Source of the DNA: Hydrogenophaga sp. | Lineage (GTDB): Bacteria > Pseudomonadota > Gammaproteobacteria > Burkholderiales > Burkholderiaceae_C | Reading direction: 5' to 3' | Assembly (NCBI RefSeq): GCF_030651625.1 | Contig: NZ_JAUSCF010000035.1 | Location: 1-64,000, forward strand | Length of the DNA: 64,000 nt | Shown here: positions 40,402-48,828 of the stretch, one piece after another | How positions within the stretch are numbered: position 1 is the stretch's first letter | Layout: each line of letters begins with the position of its first letter | Made by a program: the position numbers and the translations under genes | Notes under the pieces: generated by a model | What the model saw: only the letters and a program-made list of their open reading frames with translations | The model's database searches: none | What the model was told of the DNA's origin: nothing

Positions 40402-41702
40402 CATCGCCTTCAGACCACTCGGGGTTGCGCGTTCTCATCGTGGCGGAAAACGCGTCACGGCGGTACGGTGGCGAAGCGGCCTTGCCGATGCAGTTTTACG
40501 AGCATCTGCGCCGGCGAGGAATTGCCACCTGGCTGTTCACACACGCACGCGTGAGGTCCGAATTCGAGGGCAGTGATGTCGCAGACCAGGTGCTTTATGT
40601 TGAAGATTGGCAGCTTCATCGTCTTCTCTGGCGGCTGGGCAGGCGACTGCCTGCCCGCATCGAGTACCTCACCACAGGCTACCTCTCCCGCCTGCTCACC
40701 CAGGCCAATCAGCGCAGGCAAACCCGCCGGTTGGTCAAGGAGTTGGCGATTGACGTTGTCCACCAGCCCATCCCCGTCTCCCCCAAGGAGCCCTCGCTGT
40801 TGTACGACCTGGGTGCCCCCGTGGTGATCGGCCCATTGAACGGCGGCATGGATTTTCCGGCTGCCTTCCGGTCCGGTGATTCGTTTTTCACGCGGTTTCT
40901 CCTGCGCGCCATGCGTTGGTTGTCGCATGGCCTCAACGCACTCGCACCGGGCAAACGCAAGGCGGCCATCATCCTGGTGGCCAACGAAAGAACCCGCGTG
41001 GCACTGCCATCGGGCCACAGTCGCTGCGTCGAAACCATGGTGGAAAACGGCGTCGATCTGCATCTGTGGCAGCCGCGCTCACCCACGCAGCCTTCTCATG
41101 CCGCCAGTCACACCCGTTATGTTTTCATGGGTCGGCTGGTCGACGTCAAGCGGGTCGACATTCTCCTGGACGCATTTTCAAAAGCCTGTCGACAGCAAGC
41201 CATGTCACTGCTTGTCATCGGTGACGGGCCCCTGCTTGCGCAACTGAAGCGACACGCTGAGGCGCTGGGCATCCTTGCGTCTGACGGTGAAACCGAATCG
41301 AAGGTGTATTTTGCTGGCTGGATGAGCCAGGTGGATGCCGCCGAGCGGCTTCAAGCCCAGGACTGCCTGGTGCTGCCCAGCGTGCGTGAATGTGGCGGCG
41401 CTGTCGTTCTGGAGGCCATGGCCGCCGGTCTTCCCGTCATCGCGGTCCACTGGGGCGGGCCAGCCGACTATCTTGATGCCTCCTGCGGCATCCTGATTCC
41501 CCCGGAAGGGCCTGGCTTCGTTGCGCACGAAATGACCCAAGCCCTGATCTGTCTGGCGCGCGACCCCGCTCTGCGACGCCGGCTGGGCGAACAAGGGCGC
41601 GCCAAGGTGGAGCGCGAGTTCGACTGGGAAAAGAAGATCGACCACCTCTTGACCATCTATGCCCGCGCAGTGGAGCAGACCACCGCTCACCAGCCCAGCT
41701 GA
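40398..41702 (+). CDS. Glycosyltransferase family 4
   Basis: A 434-residue retaining GT-B enzyme. The N-terminal domain opens with VLIVAENASRRYGGEAALPM, then QFYEHLRRRGI. The C-terminal domain has YVFMGRLVDVKRVDILLDAF and the catalytic EX7E motif ECGGAVVLE, followed by AMAAGLPVIAVHWGGPADYL. It transfers a sugar from a nucleotide donor to an acceptor. It is the last gene of the operon, after 36326, 37496, 38404 and 39289. No polymerase, flippase or chain-length gene is present, so this is not a complete polysaccharide locus. Confidence 0.92.
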   Translation: MTSPSDHSGLRVLIVAENASRRYGGEAALPMQFYEHLRRRGIATWLFTHARVRSEFEGSDVADQVLYVEDWQLHRLLWRLGRRLPARIEYLTTGYLSRLLTQANQRRQTRRLVKELAIDVVHQPIPVSPKEPSLLYDLGAPVVIGPLNGGMDFPAAFRSGDSFFTRFLLRAMRWLSHGLNALAPGKRKAAIILVANERTRVALPSGHSRCVETMVENGVDLHLWQPRSPTQPSHAASHTRYVFMGRLVDVKRVDILLDAFSKACRQQAMSLLVIGDGPLLAQLKRHAEALGILASDGETESKVYFAGWMSQVDAAERLQAQDCLVLPSVRECGGAVVLEAMAAGLPVIAVHWGGPADYLDASCGILIPPEGPGFVAHEMTQALICLARDPALRRRLGEQGRAKVEREFDWEKKIDHLLTIYARAVEQTTAHQPS

Positions 41703-42014
41703 CTCCATGCAAGGTGGGTCAAGCACTGCCTGGCCGCGCAGGCTCCTAGCGTTCCGGCATTTTTGCTTTACCAGTCCAAGTTCTGTCGAGTCATTCCACC
41801 CCTGCCCGGCCTTCGGTGTGTTGCTTGTGAAGGGTGGTGGTCTGCGGGAGGTGCGGGTCTTGTGGGTCTCGCACCACAGGGACCTGTCTTCGGACCGGGT
41901 TGGACCGGTGAATCACCTCAGGGCAAACCCCCATGCCTGCAGTAATCGGCTGTTACCCCGCCCACCGCACCGCCTTCAACAATGGCCCATGTTCCACCCA
42001 CTCAGGAGACCCAC
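41703..42014. other. Gap without a recognisable gene
   Basis: 312 bp. No open frame of note, no terminator that I can support, and no repeat of the window family. The last 13 bases hold AGGAGA, the ribosome site of the next gene. Confidence 0.4.
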
Positions 42015-42593
42015 ATGGGCAAGAAACTGTTGATGATCTGTGGCGATTATTGCGAAGACTATGAAACCATGGTGCCGTTCCAGGCGCTGCAGGCGGTGGG
42101 CCACACGGTGCATGCCGTGGCGCCCGACAAAAAGGCGGGTGACTTCATCCACACCGCCATTCACGACTTTGAGGGTGCGCAAACCTACAGCGAAAAGCCG
42201 GGGCACCGCTTCACGCTCAATGCCACGCTTGCCGAAGTGAAGCCGGAGAGCTATGACGGCCTGGTGATTCCCGGCGGGCGCGGACCGGAGTACCTGCGCA
42301 TGCATGCGAGCGTGGTGGCGCTGGTGAAGCACTTCACCAGCAGCGGCAAGCCGGTGGCTGCCGTGTGCCACGGTGCGCAGCTGCTCGCTGCCACGGGAGA
42401 CATCAGGGGACGCACCATCTCGGCCTACCCGGCCTGCCAGGTGGAGGTCGAGCTGGCGGGTGCCACCTACGCCAACATCGAGGTCGATCAGGCGGTGACC
42501 GACGGGCCCTTTGTCACCGCGCCCGCCTGGCCGGCTCACCCGGCGTGGATCGCGCAGTTTCTGGCCGTGCTGGGCACGAAGATCACCCACTGA
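42015..42593 (+). CDS. DJ-1/PfpI family protein
   Basis: A 192-residue class I glutamine-amidotransferase-like protein. The nucleophile elbow is AAVCHGAQLL (Cys118) and the conserved acid is in CEDYE (near residue 14). The stretches VIPGGRGPEYLRM and YPACQVEVELAGA are typical. Members act as proteases, glyoxalases, deglycases or stress chaperones; sequence alone does not decide. The ATG at 42015 follows AGGAGA. Confidence 0.9.
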   Translation: MGKKLLMICGDYCEDYETMVPFQALQAVGHTVHAVAPDKKAGDFIHTAIHDFEGAQTYSEKPGHRFTLNATLAEVKPESYDGLVIPGGRGPEYLRMHASVVALVKHFTSSGKPVAAVCHGAQLLAATGDIRGRTISAYPACQVEVELAGATYANIEVDQAVTDGPFVTAPAWPAHPAWIAQFLAVLGTKITH

Positions 42594-42751
42594 ACAGGAT
42601 GAAACACCCCCGCGTCGCCTTGCCTGGCCTGGGCCACTTCATGCAACCCGGATGGCGCCTGGGTACCATGCGAAATTGACATCCAGCCTCCCCACGCACG
42701 GTCCCAAGCCACTCACAATAGGGCAACCTTTTTTCCTGCGGGAGTCCCACC

Positions 42752-43147
42752 ATGTGTGAAGTCTTCATCAGCGCCGCCCCCGACAGCTACGCCAGCCGAA
42801 CGCGCTCGGTGCGGCTGCACGGTGTGGTCACCAGCATCCGGCTGGAGAACCTGTACTGGGACGTGCTGTCCGAAATCGGCGAACGCGACGGCATGACGGT
42901 GGTGCAGCTGATCGAAAAGCTCTACGACGAGCTGGTGGCTGCACGCGGCGAGGTGGGCAACTTTTCATCGTTTCTGCGCGTGAGCGCGCTGCGCTACATG
43001 GCCCTGCAGGCGCACGACCGCATTCCCATGGACAATGCGGTACCCATCCGCTCGCTGGATGCGCGAGCCGTGCTGCACGCACTGCCGTCACACTGGGCGC
43101 TGCCAACGCCCTCTGGCACCGTGGTGACGCTGCGGCGCAAGGGTTGA
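42752..43147 (+). CDS. Ribbon-helix-helix domain protein
   Basis: 131 residues with an RHH-4 type domain: SRTRSVRLHGVVTSIRLENLY, with the strand and first helix (LYWDVLSEIGERDGMTVVQL), then IEKLYDEL. It is probably a small DNA-binding regulator or a partner in a regulatory complex; the C-terminal third is unassigned. The N-terminal Cys (MCEVF) is a feature of this group. The 160-bp gap before it holds a weak remnant of the window repeat. Confidence 0.75.
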   Translation: MCEVFISAAPDSYASRTRSVRLHGVVTSIRLENLYWDVLSEIGERDGMTVVQLIEKLYDELVAARGEVGNFSSFLRVSALRYMALQAHDRIPMDNAVPIRSLDARAVLHALPSHWALPTPSGTVVTLRRKG

Positions 43148-43261
43148 CCAGCCACCATTGACCTGCCCATCCACCCGGGTGAGCCCCGGTGCCGGGCATG
43201 GCCATGTGCGTTCGCTACAGTTGATGGGTCTTTGACCCTCATCCGCAATGCACCGAACGCC

Positions 43262-43684
43262 ATGATCATCTGGAAAAAGCCCGTCTCCTGCGCCATCCTC
43301 ACCGAAAGCCACATCGACACCGCCGTGCAGCATCTGGGCATCGAGTTCCTGGAGGTGGGCGACGACTTCATTCGAGCGCGCGTGCCGGTGGACACGCGCA
43401 CCAGGCAACCCTACGGGCTGCTGCATGGCGGCGTGAGCGTGGTGCTGGCCGAAACCCTGGGCTCGTGCGGCGCAGCCTACAGCAGCCCGGTGGGCCAGCG
43501 CGTGGTGGGGCTGGACATCAATGCAAACCACATCAAGGGTGCCACCAGCGGCTGGGTCACCGGCATCACGCGGCCAGTGCACATCGGCCGCACCACGCAA
43601 GTGTGGCAAATCGACATGAGCAACGATGCGGGCGAACTCACCTGTGTATCGCGCATCACAATGGCCGTACTGGCAACAAGGTAA
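43262..43684 (+). CDS. Hotdog thioesterase, YdiI/MenI-like
   Basis: 140 residues. The catalytic segment PYGLLHGGVSVVLAETLGSC near residues 52-71 carries the Glu of the 4HBT-II group, and the next block GLDINANHIKG is typical of YdiI/EntH. It hydrolyses aromatic acyl-CoA or 1,4-dihydroxy-2-naphthoyl-CoA-type esters in this family; the actual substrate is unknown. The ATG at 43262 matches the family N-terminus (MIIWKKP). Confidence 0.88.
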   Translation: MIIWKKPVSCAILTESHIDTAVQHLGIEFLEVGDDFIRARVPVDTRTRQPYGLLHGGVSVVLAETLGSCGAAYSSPVGQRVVGLDINANHIKGATSGWVTGITRPVHIGRTTQVWQIDMSNDAGELTCVSRITMAVLATR

Positions 43685-43767
43685 GGACGATCTTTGAGTA
43701 TCAGACCATGCACACTGCAACACCGAACGAGCCTTGAATATTCCTGGCGCAAAAACACAGACAACCC

Positions 43768-44886
43768 ATGAGCCAGCCACTGCCACCACCGAAAGACGAC
43801 CTTGGGCACTACCTTTCCATGATGGTGGCCCACGGCGCTTCCGACCTGTTCCTCTCCGCAGGAACGTCGGCGGCCGTGAAAGTGCAAGGCATTCTGATGC
43901 GCCTGCCCGAGAGCGATCTTCAGGCCGCCAACACCCAGCAACTGGCCTACTCGGTGATGCGCGAAGCGCAAGTCAGGCAATTCGAATCGTCGATGGAATG
44001 CGACTTTGCCATCGCACTGGAGGGGCTCGGTCGGTTCCGCGTCAATGTGTACCGCCAGCGGGGTGACGTGGCGGTGGTGGTGCGCCACATCAGCGCAAAG
44101 GTGCCGTCCATCGATGCGCTCGGGCTGCCACCGATCGTGAAAACACTCGCACAGCTCAAGCGCGGACTGGTGCTGGTGGTGGGCGCGGCCGGCTCAGGCA
44201 AAAGCACCACGCTGGCGTCCATGATCGACCACCGAAACCACACGGTGGGTGGCCACATCCTCACGGTGGAAGATCCGATGGAGTTCGAGCACGCGCACGC
44301 CAAAGCCATCGTCGATCAGCGCGAGGTGGGGCTGGACACGCAGAGCTTCGACGAGGCGCTGCGTCATGCCATGCGTGAAGCACCCGACGTGATCATGATC
44401 GGCGAGATCCGCGACCGCGAGACCATGCAACATGCCATGGCCTACGCCGAGACCGGGCACCTGTGCCTGTCCACCCTGCACGCCAACAACGCCAACCAGG
44501 CGATCCAGCGCGTGCTGAATTTCTACCCTGAAACGGCACACAAGCAGGTGCTGATGGACCTGTCGCTCAACCTCAAGGCGGTGGTGGGCCAGCGACTGCT
44601 GCGCGGCGTGAACGCCAGGCTGGTGCCAGCGGTGGAGATCATGCTGCTCTCGCCCTACATCTCCGACCTGATCCAGAAGGGTCAGACAGACGACATCAAG
44701 GAAGCGATGGGCAAGAGCACCGAACAGGGCATGGCCACCTTCGATCAGTCGCTCTACGACCTGTACCTTCGCAAAGAAATCACGGCCGAACAGGCCGTGG
44801 AGTTTGCCGATTCACGCACCGACGTGTCGCTGCGCATCCGCCTGCACTCCGGGCAGCGACCCGACACCTCGTCGCTGAAGATCTGA
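43768..44886 (+). CDS. pilU: Type IV pilus retraction ATPase PilU
   Basis: A 372-residue hexameric ATPase that assists PilT in pilus retraction (twitching). The PAS-like N-domain includes ASDLFLSAGTSAAVKVQG. Walker A is GAAGSGKSTT at 139-148, where Ala-Ala replaces the Pro-Thr common in PilT. Asp box ILTVEDPMEFEH, Walker B APDVIMIGEIRDRETM and His box LCLSTLHANNANQAIQRVL follow. The first Walker residues and length favour PilU over PilT. No pilT is adjacent in the window. Confidence 0.9.
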   Translation: MSQPLPPPKDDLGHYLSMMVAHGASDLFLSAGTSAAVKVQGILMRLPESDLQAANTQQLAYSVMREAQVRQFESSMECDFAIALEGLGRFRVNVYRQRGDVAVVVRHISAKVPSIDALGLPPIVKTLAQLKRGLVLVVGAAGSGKSTTLASMIDHRNHTVGGHILTVEDPMEFEHAHAKAIVDQREVGLDTQSFDEALRHAMREAPDVIMIGEIRDRETMQHAMAYAETGHLCLSTLHANNANQAIQRVLNFYPETAHKQVLMDLSLNLKAVVGQRLLRGVNARLVPAVEIMLLSPYISDLIQKGQTDDIKEAMGKSTEQGMATFDQSLYDLYLRKEITAEQAVEFADSRTDVSLRIRLHSGQRPDTSSLKI

Positions 44887-44939
44887 ACGCGCAAGAGCGG
44901 CACAGCCTGCCGGAGCCAGTCCCGTTGGCGGACCGACGA

Positions 44940-45326
44940 TCAGTCTGTCGGCGTGCCGGGCGGTGGCTGGCTGCGCGCCCGTTCACAACGGCCCTGCGAT
45001 GTGGCCAGGCCGCGAAAATCACTGCTCCAGCTCTGGCTGGCCGTGTCGATCTGGATGCGCTCGTTGTCCAGCGCCGTGAGGATGAGCGTGTCACGCACAT
45101 TGAAGGAGTAGACGGGCACACCATCGATCGTCACCGACAGCACGCGCTTCTGGTCGTAGTCGATACCGACCGTTCGCACCCAGACACTGCGTGCTGGCAG
45201 GTACACCGCCTCGCACACGAAAACCACCTTGCCAGTGTCAGGCTGGGCCCACGCCATCAGGGGCGTGGTGAGCGAGACGGAGAGCAGCCCGCCAGCCAGA
45301 CACCGGTGCAAACCGCTACAGGGCAT
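44940..45326 (-). CDS. Hypothetical exported protein (128 aa)
   Basis: Signal peptide at the N-terminus (CLAGGLLSVSLTTPLMAWAQ) and a mature part with VFVCEAVYLPARSVWVRTVG, VLSVTIDGVPVYSFN and TALDNERIQIDTASQSWSSD, a beta-rich pattern. Three or four Cys may form disulfides. I recognise no family. It shares one base with the stop of the adenosyltransferase gene upstream (TGATG), so it is co-translated with it. Confidence 0.65.
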   Translation of the reverse strand: MPCSGLHRCLAGGLLSVSLTTPLMAWAQPDTGKVVFVCEAVYLPARSVWVRTVGIDYDQKRVLSVTIDGVPVYSFNVRDTLILTALDNERIQIDTASQSWSSDFRGLATSQGRCERARSQPPPGTPTD

Positions 45327-45892
45327 CAATCCGCTCCCAGCTTCGCCATGCGCTCGCTTTTCCAGTAGACATCGTCTCCGCCGTTCATTCGGTTGAGCAC
45401 ACGCGCGAGCACGAACATCAGGTCGGAAAGCCGGTTGAGGTACTGGCGCGGGGTGTCTTTCAGGGCCTCTTCGTTGCCCAGCGCGACCACGGCACGTTCG
45501 GCCCGACGCGCGACGGTGCGGCACACGTGGGCCTGACTGGCAGCGCGACTGCCTGCGGGCAGAATGAATTCCTGCAGACGAGGCAACTGCTCGTTGTAGG
45601 TGCCCAGCGCTTCGTCGAGTGCCAGCACCGCTTCGGGCTTGAGCAGCTCGAACCCGGGGATGGACAGCTCACCGCCCAGGTTGAACAACTGGTGCTGGAT
45701 TTCCACCAGCACGTTGCGCACGTCGTCGGCCATGTCTTCGCACAGCAGCACGCCGATGTGCGAATTCAGCTCGTCCACATCGCCCATGGCGTGCACGCGC
45801 AGGCTGTTCTTGGAAACGCGGGTGTTGTCGCCCAGGCCGGTGGTGCCGGCGTCACCGGTGCGGGTGGCGATCTGCGTGAGTCGGTTGGCCAT
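45326..45892 (-). CDS. Cob(I)alamin adenosyltransferase, PduO type
   Basis: A 188-residue trimeric enzyme that makes adenosylcobalamin from cob(I)alamin and ATP. ATP-site motif TRTGDAGTTGLGDNTRVSK is near residues 9-27; GDVDELNSHIGVLL, RLQEFILPAGS and the C-terminal LSDLMFVLARVLNR are diagnostic. The start MANRLTQIAT at 45892 fits the family; the 24-residue upstream extension is rejected. Confidence 0.93.
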   Translation of the reverse strand: MANRLTQIATRTGDAGTTGLGDNTRVSKNSLRVHAMGDVDELNSHIGVLLCEDMADDVRNVLVEIQHQLFNLGGELSIPGFELLKPEAVLALDEALGTYNEQLPRLQEFILPAGSRAASQAHVCRTVARRAERAVVALGNEEALKDTPRQYLNRLSDLMFVLARVLNRMNGGDDVYWKSERMAKLGAD

Positions 45893-46127
45893 GGCTGCTT
45901 CTGGTTGGTTGATCTCACCATCGATTGTGCGGGAAGCTTGCGCGCGCGGCAGCGCGAAGGGCATGGGACCTGTGAAGGTGCCGCTGCCCCTCCCGCACCA
46001 GCCCGCTGCCAGTTGTGAGCAGATTCAAACGCATGTACGTCGCGAAACAAGAGGAAAAAGCGCTGGTCTGGCGCATCCGGCGCGTCCTTAATGCGAGTTC
46101 ATCACCCCACAAAAGGAGACCGAAACC

Positions 46128-46352
46128 ATGGCCCGATCCCGCCAACGCCTCGCCGATTTCGAAGCCCGCAGCGTGCAGATCATTGCCGCCTTCACCCTGG
46201 GACTGGCCGGCATGTCGACCGCCCCGACCTCGCCCGTCAACCGGGTCGGCGCGCACCCTCACACGCTGAACACGAGCGCCGCAGCCGCCTTGCATTCCAA
46301 CACGCGCACCGTGCCATTGAACACCACCACCCGTCGCTCCGGGCGCACCTGA
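46128..46352 (+). CDS. Small basic protein (74 aa), hypothetical
   Basis: ATG preceded by AGGAGA at 8 bp. The product MARSRQRLADFEARSVQIIA continues with one weakly hydrophobic segment (AAFTLGLAGM), then a Thr/Arg-rich tail. No family recognised. It ends 90 bp before the oxidase gene and could be a short upstream partner. The good ribosome site supports it; the lack of similarity does not. Confidence 0.45.
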   Translation: MARSRQRLADFEARSVQIIAAFTLGLAGMSTAPTSPVNRVGAHPHTLNTSAAAALHSNTRTVPLNTTTRRSGRT

Positions 46353-46442
46353 ACCGACGCCGCGGGAGGTCCAAAAAGCCCCCGTCCCATCGGGCACGGC
46401 GTAAACTGGCTGGCTGCAATCCAACGCGACCCGGAGACTCCC

Positions 46443-47867
46443 ATGAACGCCCCCACTGCCCTGAGCCATCTGGCGCCCGACGTGCACCAGCGCGCCACCC
46501 CCGACGAATTCATTGCCGACCTCCAGCAGCGCTTTGGCGCCCAGTGCTCCACCGCGCTGGTGGTGCGTGAACAGCACGGACGCGACGAGTCGGTGTACGA
46601 GGTGCCTCCGCCCGCCGCCGTGGTGTTCGCCCAAAGCACGCAAGACGTGGCCGATGCGGTCACGCTGGCCGCGAAATACAAGGTGCCGGTGATTCCGTTT
46701 GGCGTGGGTTCTTCGCTCGAAGGCCATCTGCTCGCCGTGCAAGGCGGCATCAGCATTGACGTGAGTCGCATGAACAACGTGTTGTCGGTCAATGCCGAGG
46801 ACCTCACCGTGACGGTGCAGCCAGGTGTCACACGCAAGGCGGTGAACGAAGCGGTGAAAAGCGAAGGCCTGTTCTTTCCGATCGACCCGGGTGCCGATGC
46901 GTCCATTGGCGGCATGGCGGCCACGCGCGCCAGCGGCACCAATGCCGTTCGCTACGGGACCATGCGCGAGAACGTGCTGGCCCTCGAAGTGGTGACGGCC
47001 CAGGGCGAGGTGATCCGCACGGGCACACGCGCCAAGAAATCTTCGGCCGGCTACGACCTCACCCGCCTGATGGTGGGCAGTGAAGGCACGCTGGGTGTCA
47101 TCACCGAAGTCACGCTCAAGCTCTACCCGCTGCCCGAGGCCATCTCTGCCGCCACATGTTCGTTCCCCAGCATTGAGGCGGCGGTGCGCACCGTGATCCA
47201 GGTGATCCAGCTGGGTGTGCCCATCGCGCGCTGCGAGCTGATCGACCACAACACGGTGCGCATGGTCAACACGCACAGCAAGCTGGGTTTGCGCGAAGAG
47301 AACATGCTGCTGATGGAATTCCACGGCTCGCCCGCGAGCGTGAAGGAGCAGGCCGAAACCGTTCAGGAGATCGCCACCGACTTCGGCGGCAACGCGTTCG
47401 AGTGGGCCGACACACCCGAGGAGCGCACCCGACTGTGGACCGCGCGGCACAACGCCTACTTCGCCGCCATCCAGAGCAAACCCGGCTGCCGCGCCATCAG
47501 CACCGACACCTGTGTACCCATCAGCCGCCTGGCCGACTGCCTGCTGGACTCCGTGACCGAGGCCGACGCCGCTGGCCTGCCCTACTTCCTGGTGGGCCAC
47601 GTGGGCGACGGCAATTTCCACTTCGGCTACCTGATCGACCCCACCAAGCCCGAAGAACACACCCTGGCCGAACAGCTCAACCACAAGCTGGTGGCGCGCG
47701 CGCTCAATCTGGAGGGCACCTGCACCGGCGAGCATGGTGTGGGACTGCACAAAATGGACTTCCTGCTCACCGAGGCGGGCACCGGCGCGGTGGACATGAT
47801 GCGCACCATCAAGCGCGCCCTGGACCCAGACAACATCATGAACCCGGGCAAGATCTTCTCGCTGTGA
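46443..47867 (+). CDS. FAD-linked oxidase, D-lactate dehydrogenase type
   Basis: A 474-residue PCMH-type flavoenzyme. FAD-binding segments are VPVIPFGVGSSLEGHLLAVQ, GLFFPIDPGADASIGGMAAT and RLMVGSEGTLGVITEVTLKL. The C-terminal half has VGHVGDGNFHFGYLID (catalytic His region) and CTGEHGVGLHKMDFL, then NPGKIFSL at the end, as in cytochrome-linked D-lactate dehydrogenases (LDHD). It oxidises D-lactate or another 2-hydroxy acid and passes electrons to a quinone or cytochrome. GlcD-type activity is the main alternative; no glcE or glcF is adjacent. Confidence 0.9.
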   Translation: MNAPTALSHLAPDVHQRATPDEFIADLQQRFGAQCSTALVVREQHGRDESVYEVPPPAAVVFAQSTQDVADAVTLAAKYKVPVIPFGVGSSLEGHLLAVQGGISIDVSRMNNVLSVNAEDLTVTVQPGVTRKAVNEAVKSEGLFFPIDPGADASIGGMAATRASGTNAVRYGTMRENVLALEVVTAQGEVIRTGTRAKKSSAGYDLTRLMVGSEGTLGVITEVTLKLYPLPEAISAATCSFPSIEAAVRTVIQVIQLGVPIARCELIDHNTVRMVNTHSKLGLREENMLLMEFHGSPASVKEQAETVQEIATDFGGNAFEWADTPEERTRLWTARHNAYFAAIQSKPGCRAISTDTCVPISRLADCLLDSVTEADAAGLPYFLVGHVGDGNFHFGYLIDPTKPEEHTLAEQLNHKLVARALNLEGTCTGEHGVGLHKMDFLLTEAGTGAVDMMRTIKRALDPDNIMNPGKIFSL

Positions 47868-48099
47868 GCATGCCCTGCCCCTTGGGGTGAGTTCCGGTTC
47901 AGCCTGACGGCCTGCGCGACCGCACCCAACCGCCCGCAGCTGGCCTTTTCCGGGATGGCTGCACAGGTGGCGAGTACCGGGTGCCCCCATTTCCCATTCC
48001 AGGTGGCACCACCCGCGAACAGCCCTGCCACAGCCCCGGACATCCCCCGACAGAAGGACGACAGGGGCGCCAGAAGGTGCATCAAATCCCCTGCGCCGA
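47868..48099. other. Gap without a recognisable gene
   Basis: About 230 bp before the promoter at 48100 hold no convincing open frame, terminator or repeat. Confidence 0.35.
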
Positions 48100-48128
48100 T
48101 TGAGCGAAGAGGGCGAAAGATGTAAACT
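48100..48128 (+). promoter_or_regulatory. Sigma-70-type promoter of the Sel1-repeat gene
   Basis: TTGAGC (48100-48105), 17-bp spacer, TAAACT (48123-48128), four of six consensus bases each. Transcription would start near 48135, giving a 36-base leader to the ATG at 48171. Confidence 0.5.
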
Positions 48129-48170
48129 TTGCGCCTATTAAAAACGGTGGTTCGAGGCGGGGGTGTGCAA

Positions 48171-48749
48171 ATGAAAAGGTATCTGGGTATCGTTTTCCTC
48201 GTCGCGGCGTCGGTGTCTGCCCAAAATGCCGACGTCCCCACCGTGCGCATCTGCGACGACAGCGGCTGTTCAGACCGCCCCCGAAACTCCGCCACCTTCC
48301 AGCCCGAAGCCGAAGACCTGCAAGCCGAGCAGCGGCTGGCTGCCTTGATCGGGCTGGCCGAACAGGATCCGCGCGCGGCCTTCGATCTCGGGTTGCGATT
48401 TTTCCGCGGTGACGGTGTGCGCCGCGACAGCTACCAGGCACTCAGATGGATGCGCAGCGCGGGCGAGCGTGGCGTGGTGCCCGCCCAGCTGGCACTGGGC
48501 CGCTTCTACCTGATGGGCCTGGAAGAAATGGGCCCCGACCCGATCGAGGCAGAAGCCTGGCTGTCCCTGGCCGCCTCCCAAGGCAACAAGGAAGCTGGAA
48601 AATTGCTCGCCGAAGCGCGTGCCGCCAAGAAAGACGAGCAACGTCTCTACCAATGGCGGGAAGCTCGCCGCAAGGGCTGGTACGGCCACTGGCATTCGGG
48701 CTACACCTACTACTGGACCTGGGGTCCGCGCGGCTGGTACCACCGCTGA
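48171..48749 (+). CDS. Exported Sel1-like repeat protein
   Basis: 192 residues with a signal peptide (MKRYLGIVFLVAASVSAQ) and two or three Sel1/TPR-like helical repeats (AFDLGLRFFRGDGVRRDSYQ, ALRWMRSAGERGVVPAQLAL). It ends in an aromatic stretch rich in Tyr, Trp and His (YGHWHSGYTYYWTWGPRGWY). Sel1 proteins are scaffolds in the envelope. Its partner may be the CsgG-like lipoprotein encoded 80 bp downstream on the same strand. Confidence 0.75.
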   Translation: MKRYLGIVFLVAASVSAQNADVPTVRICDDSGCSDRPRNSATFQPEAEDLQAEQRLAALIGLAEQDPRAAFDLGLRFFRGDGVRRDSYQALRWMRSAGERGVVPAQLALGRFYLMGLEEMGPDPIEAEAWLSLAASQGNKEAGKLLAEARAAKKDEQRLYQWREARRKGWYGHWHSGYTYYWTWGPRGWYHR

Positions 48750-48828
48750 GCCATGGGGCCTGTTGACACCCTTTGAAACCACCGACTTCCCTTTTCTCTC
48801 TGTCACTCATCAAAGAAGGCTTTTCAAA

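Noticed and set aside
46259..46942. Minus-strand frame covering the 74-aa gene and the start of the oxidase
   Set aside because: No domain and no ribosome site, and it lies opposite a clear oxidase gene.
45915..47990. A 691-codon minus-strand frame across the D-lactate dehydrogenase gene
   Set aside because: Shadow of the plus-strand gene, His/Gly/Arg-rich, no recognisable motif, no ribosome site.
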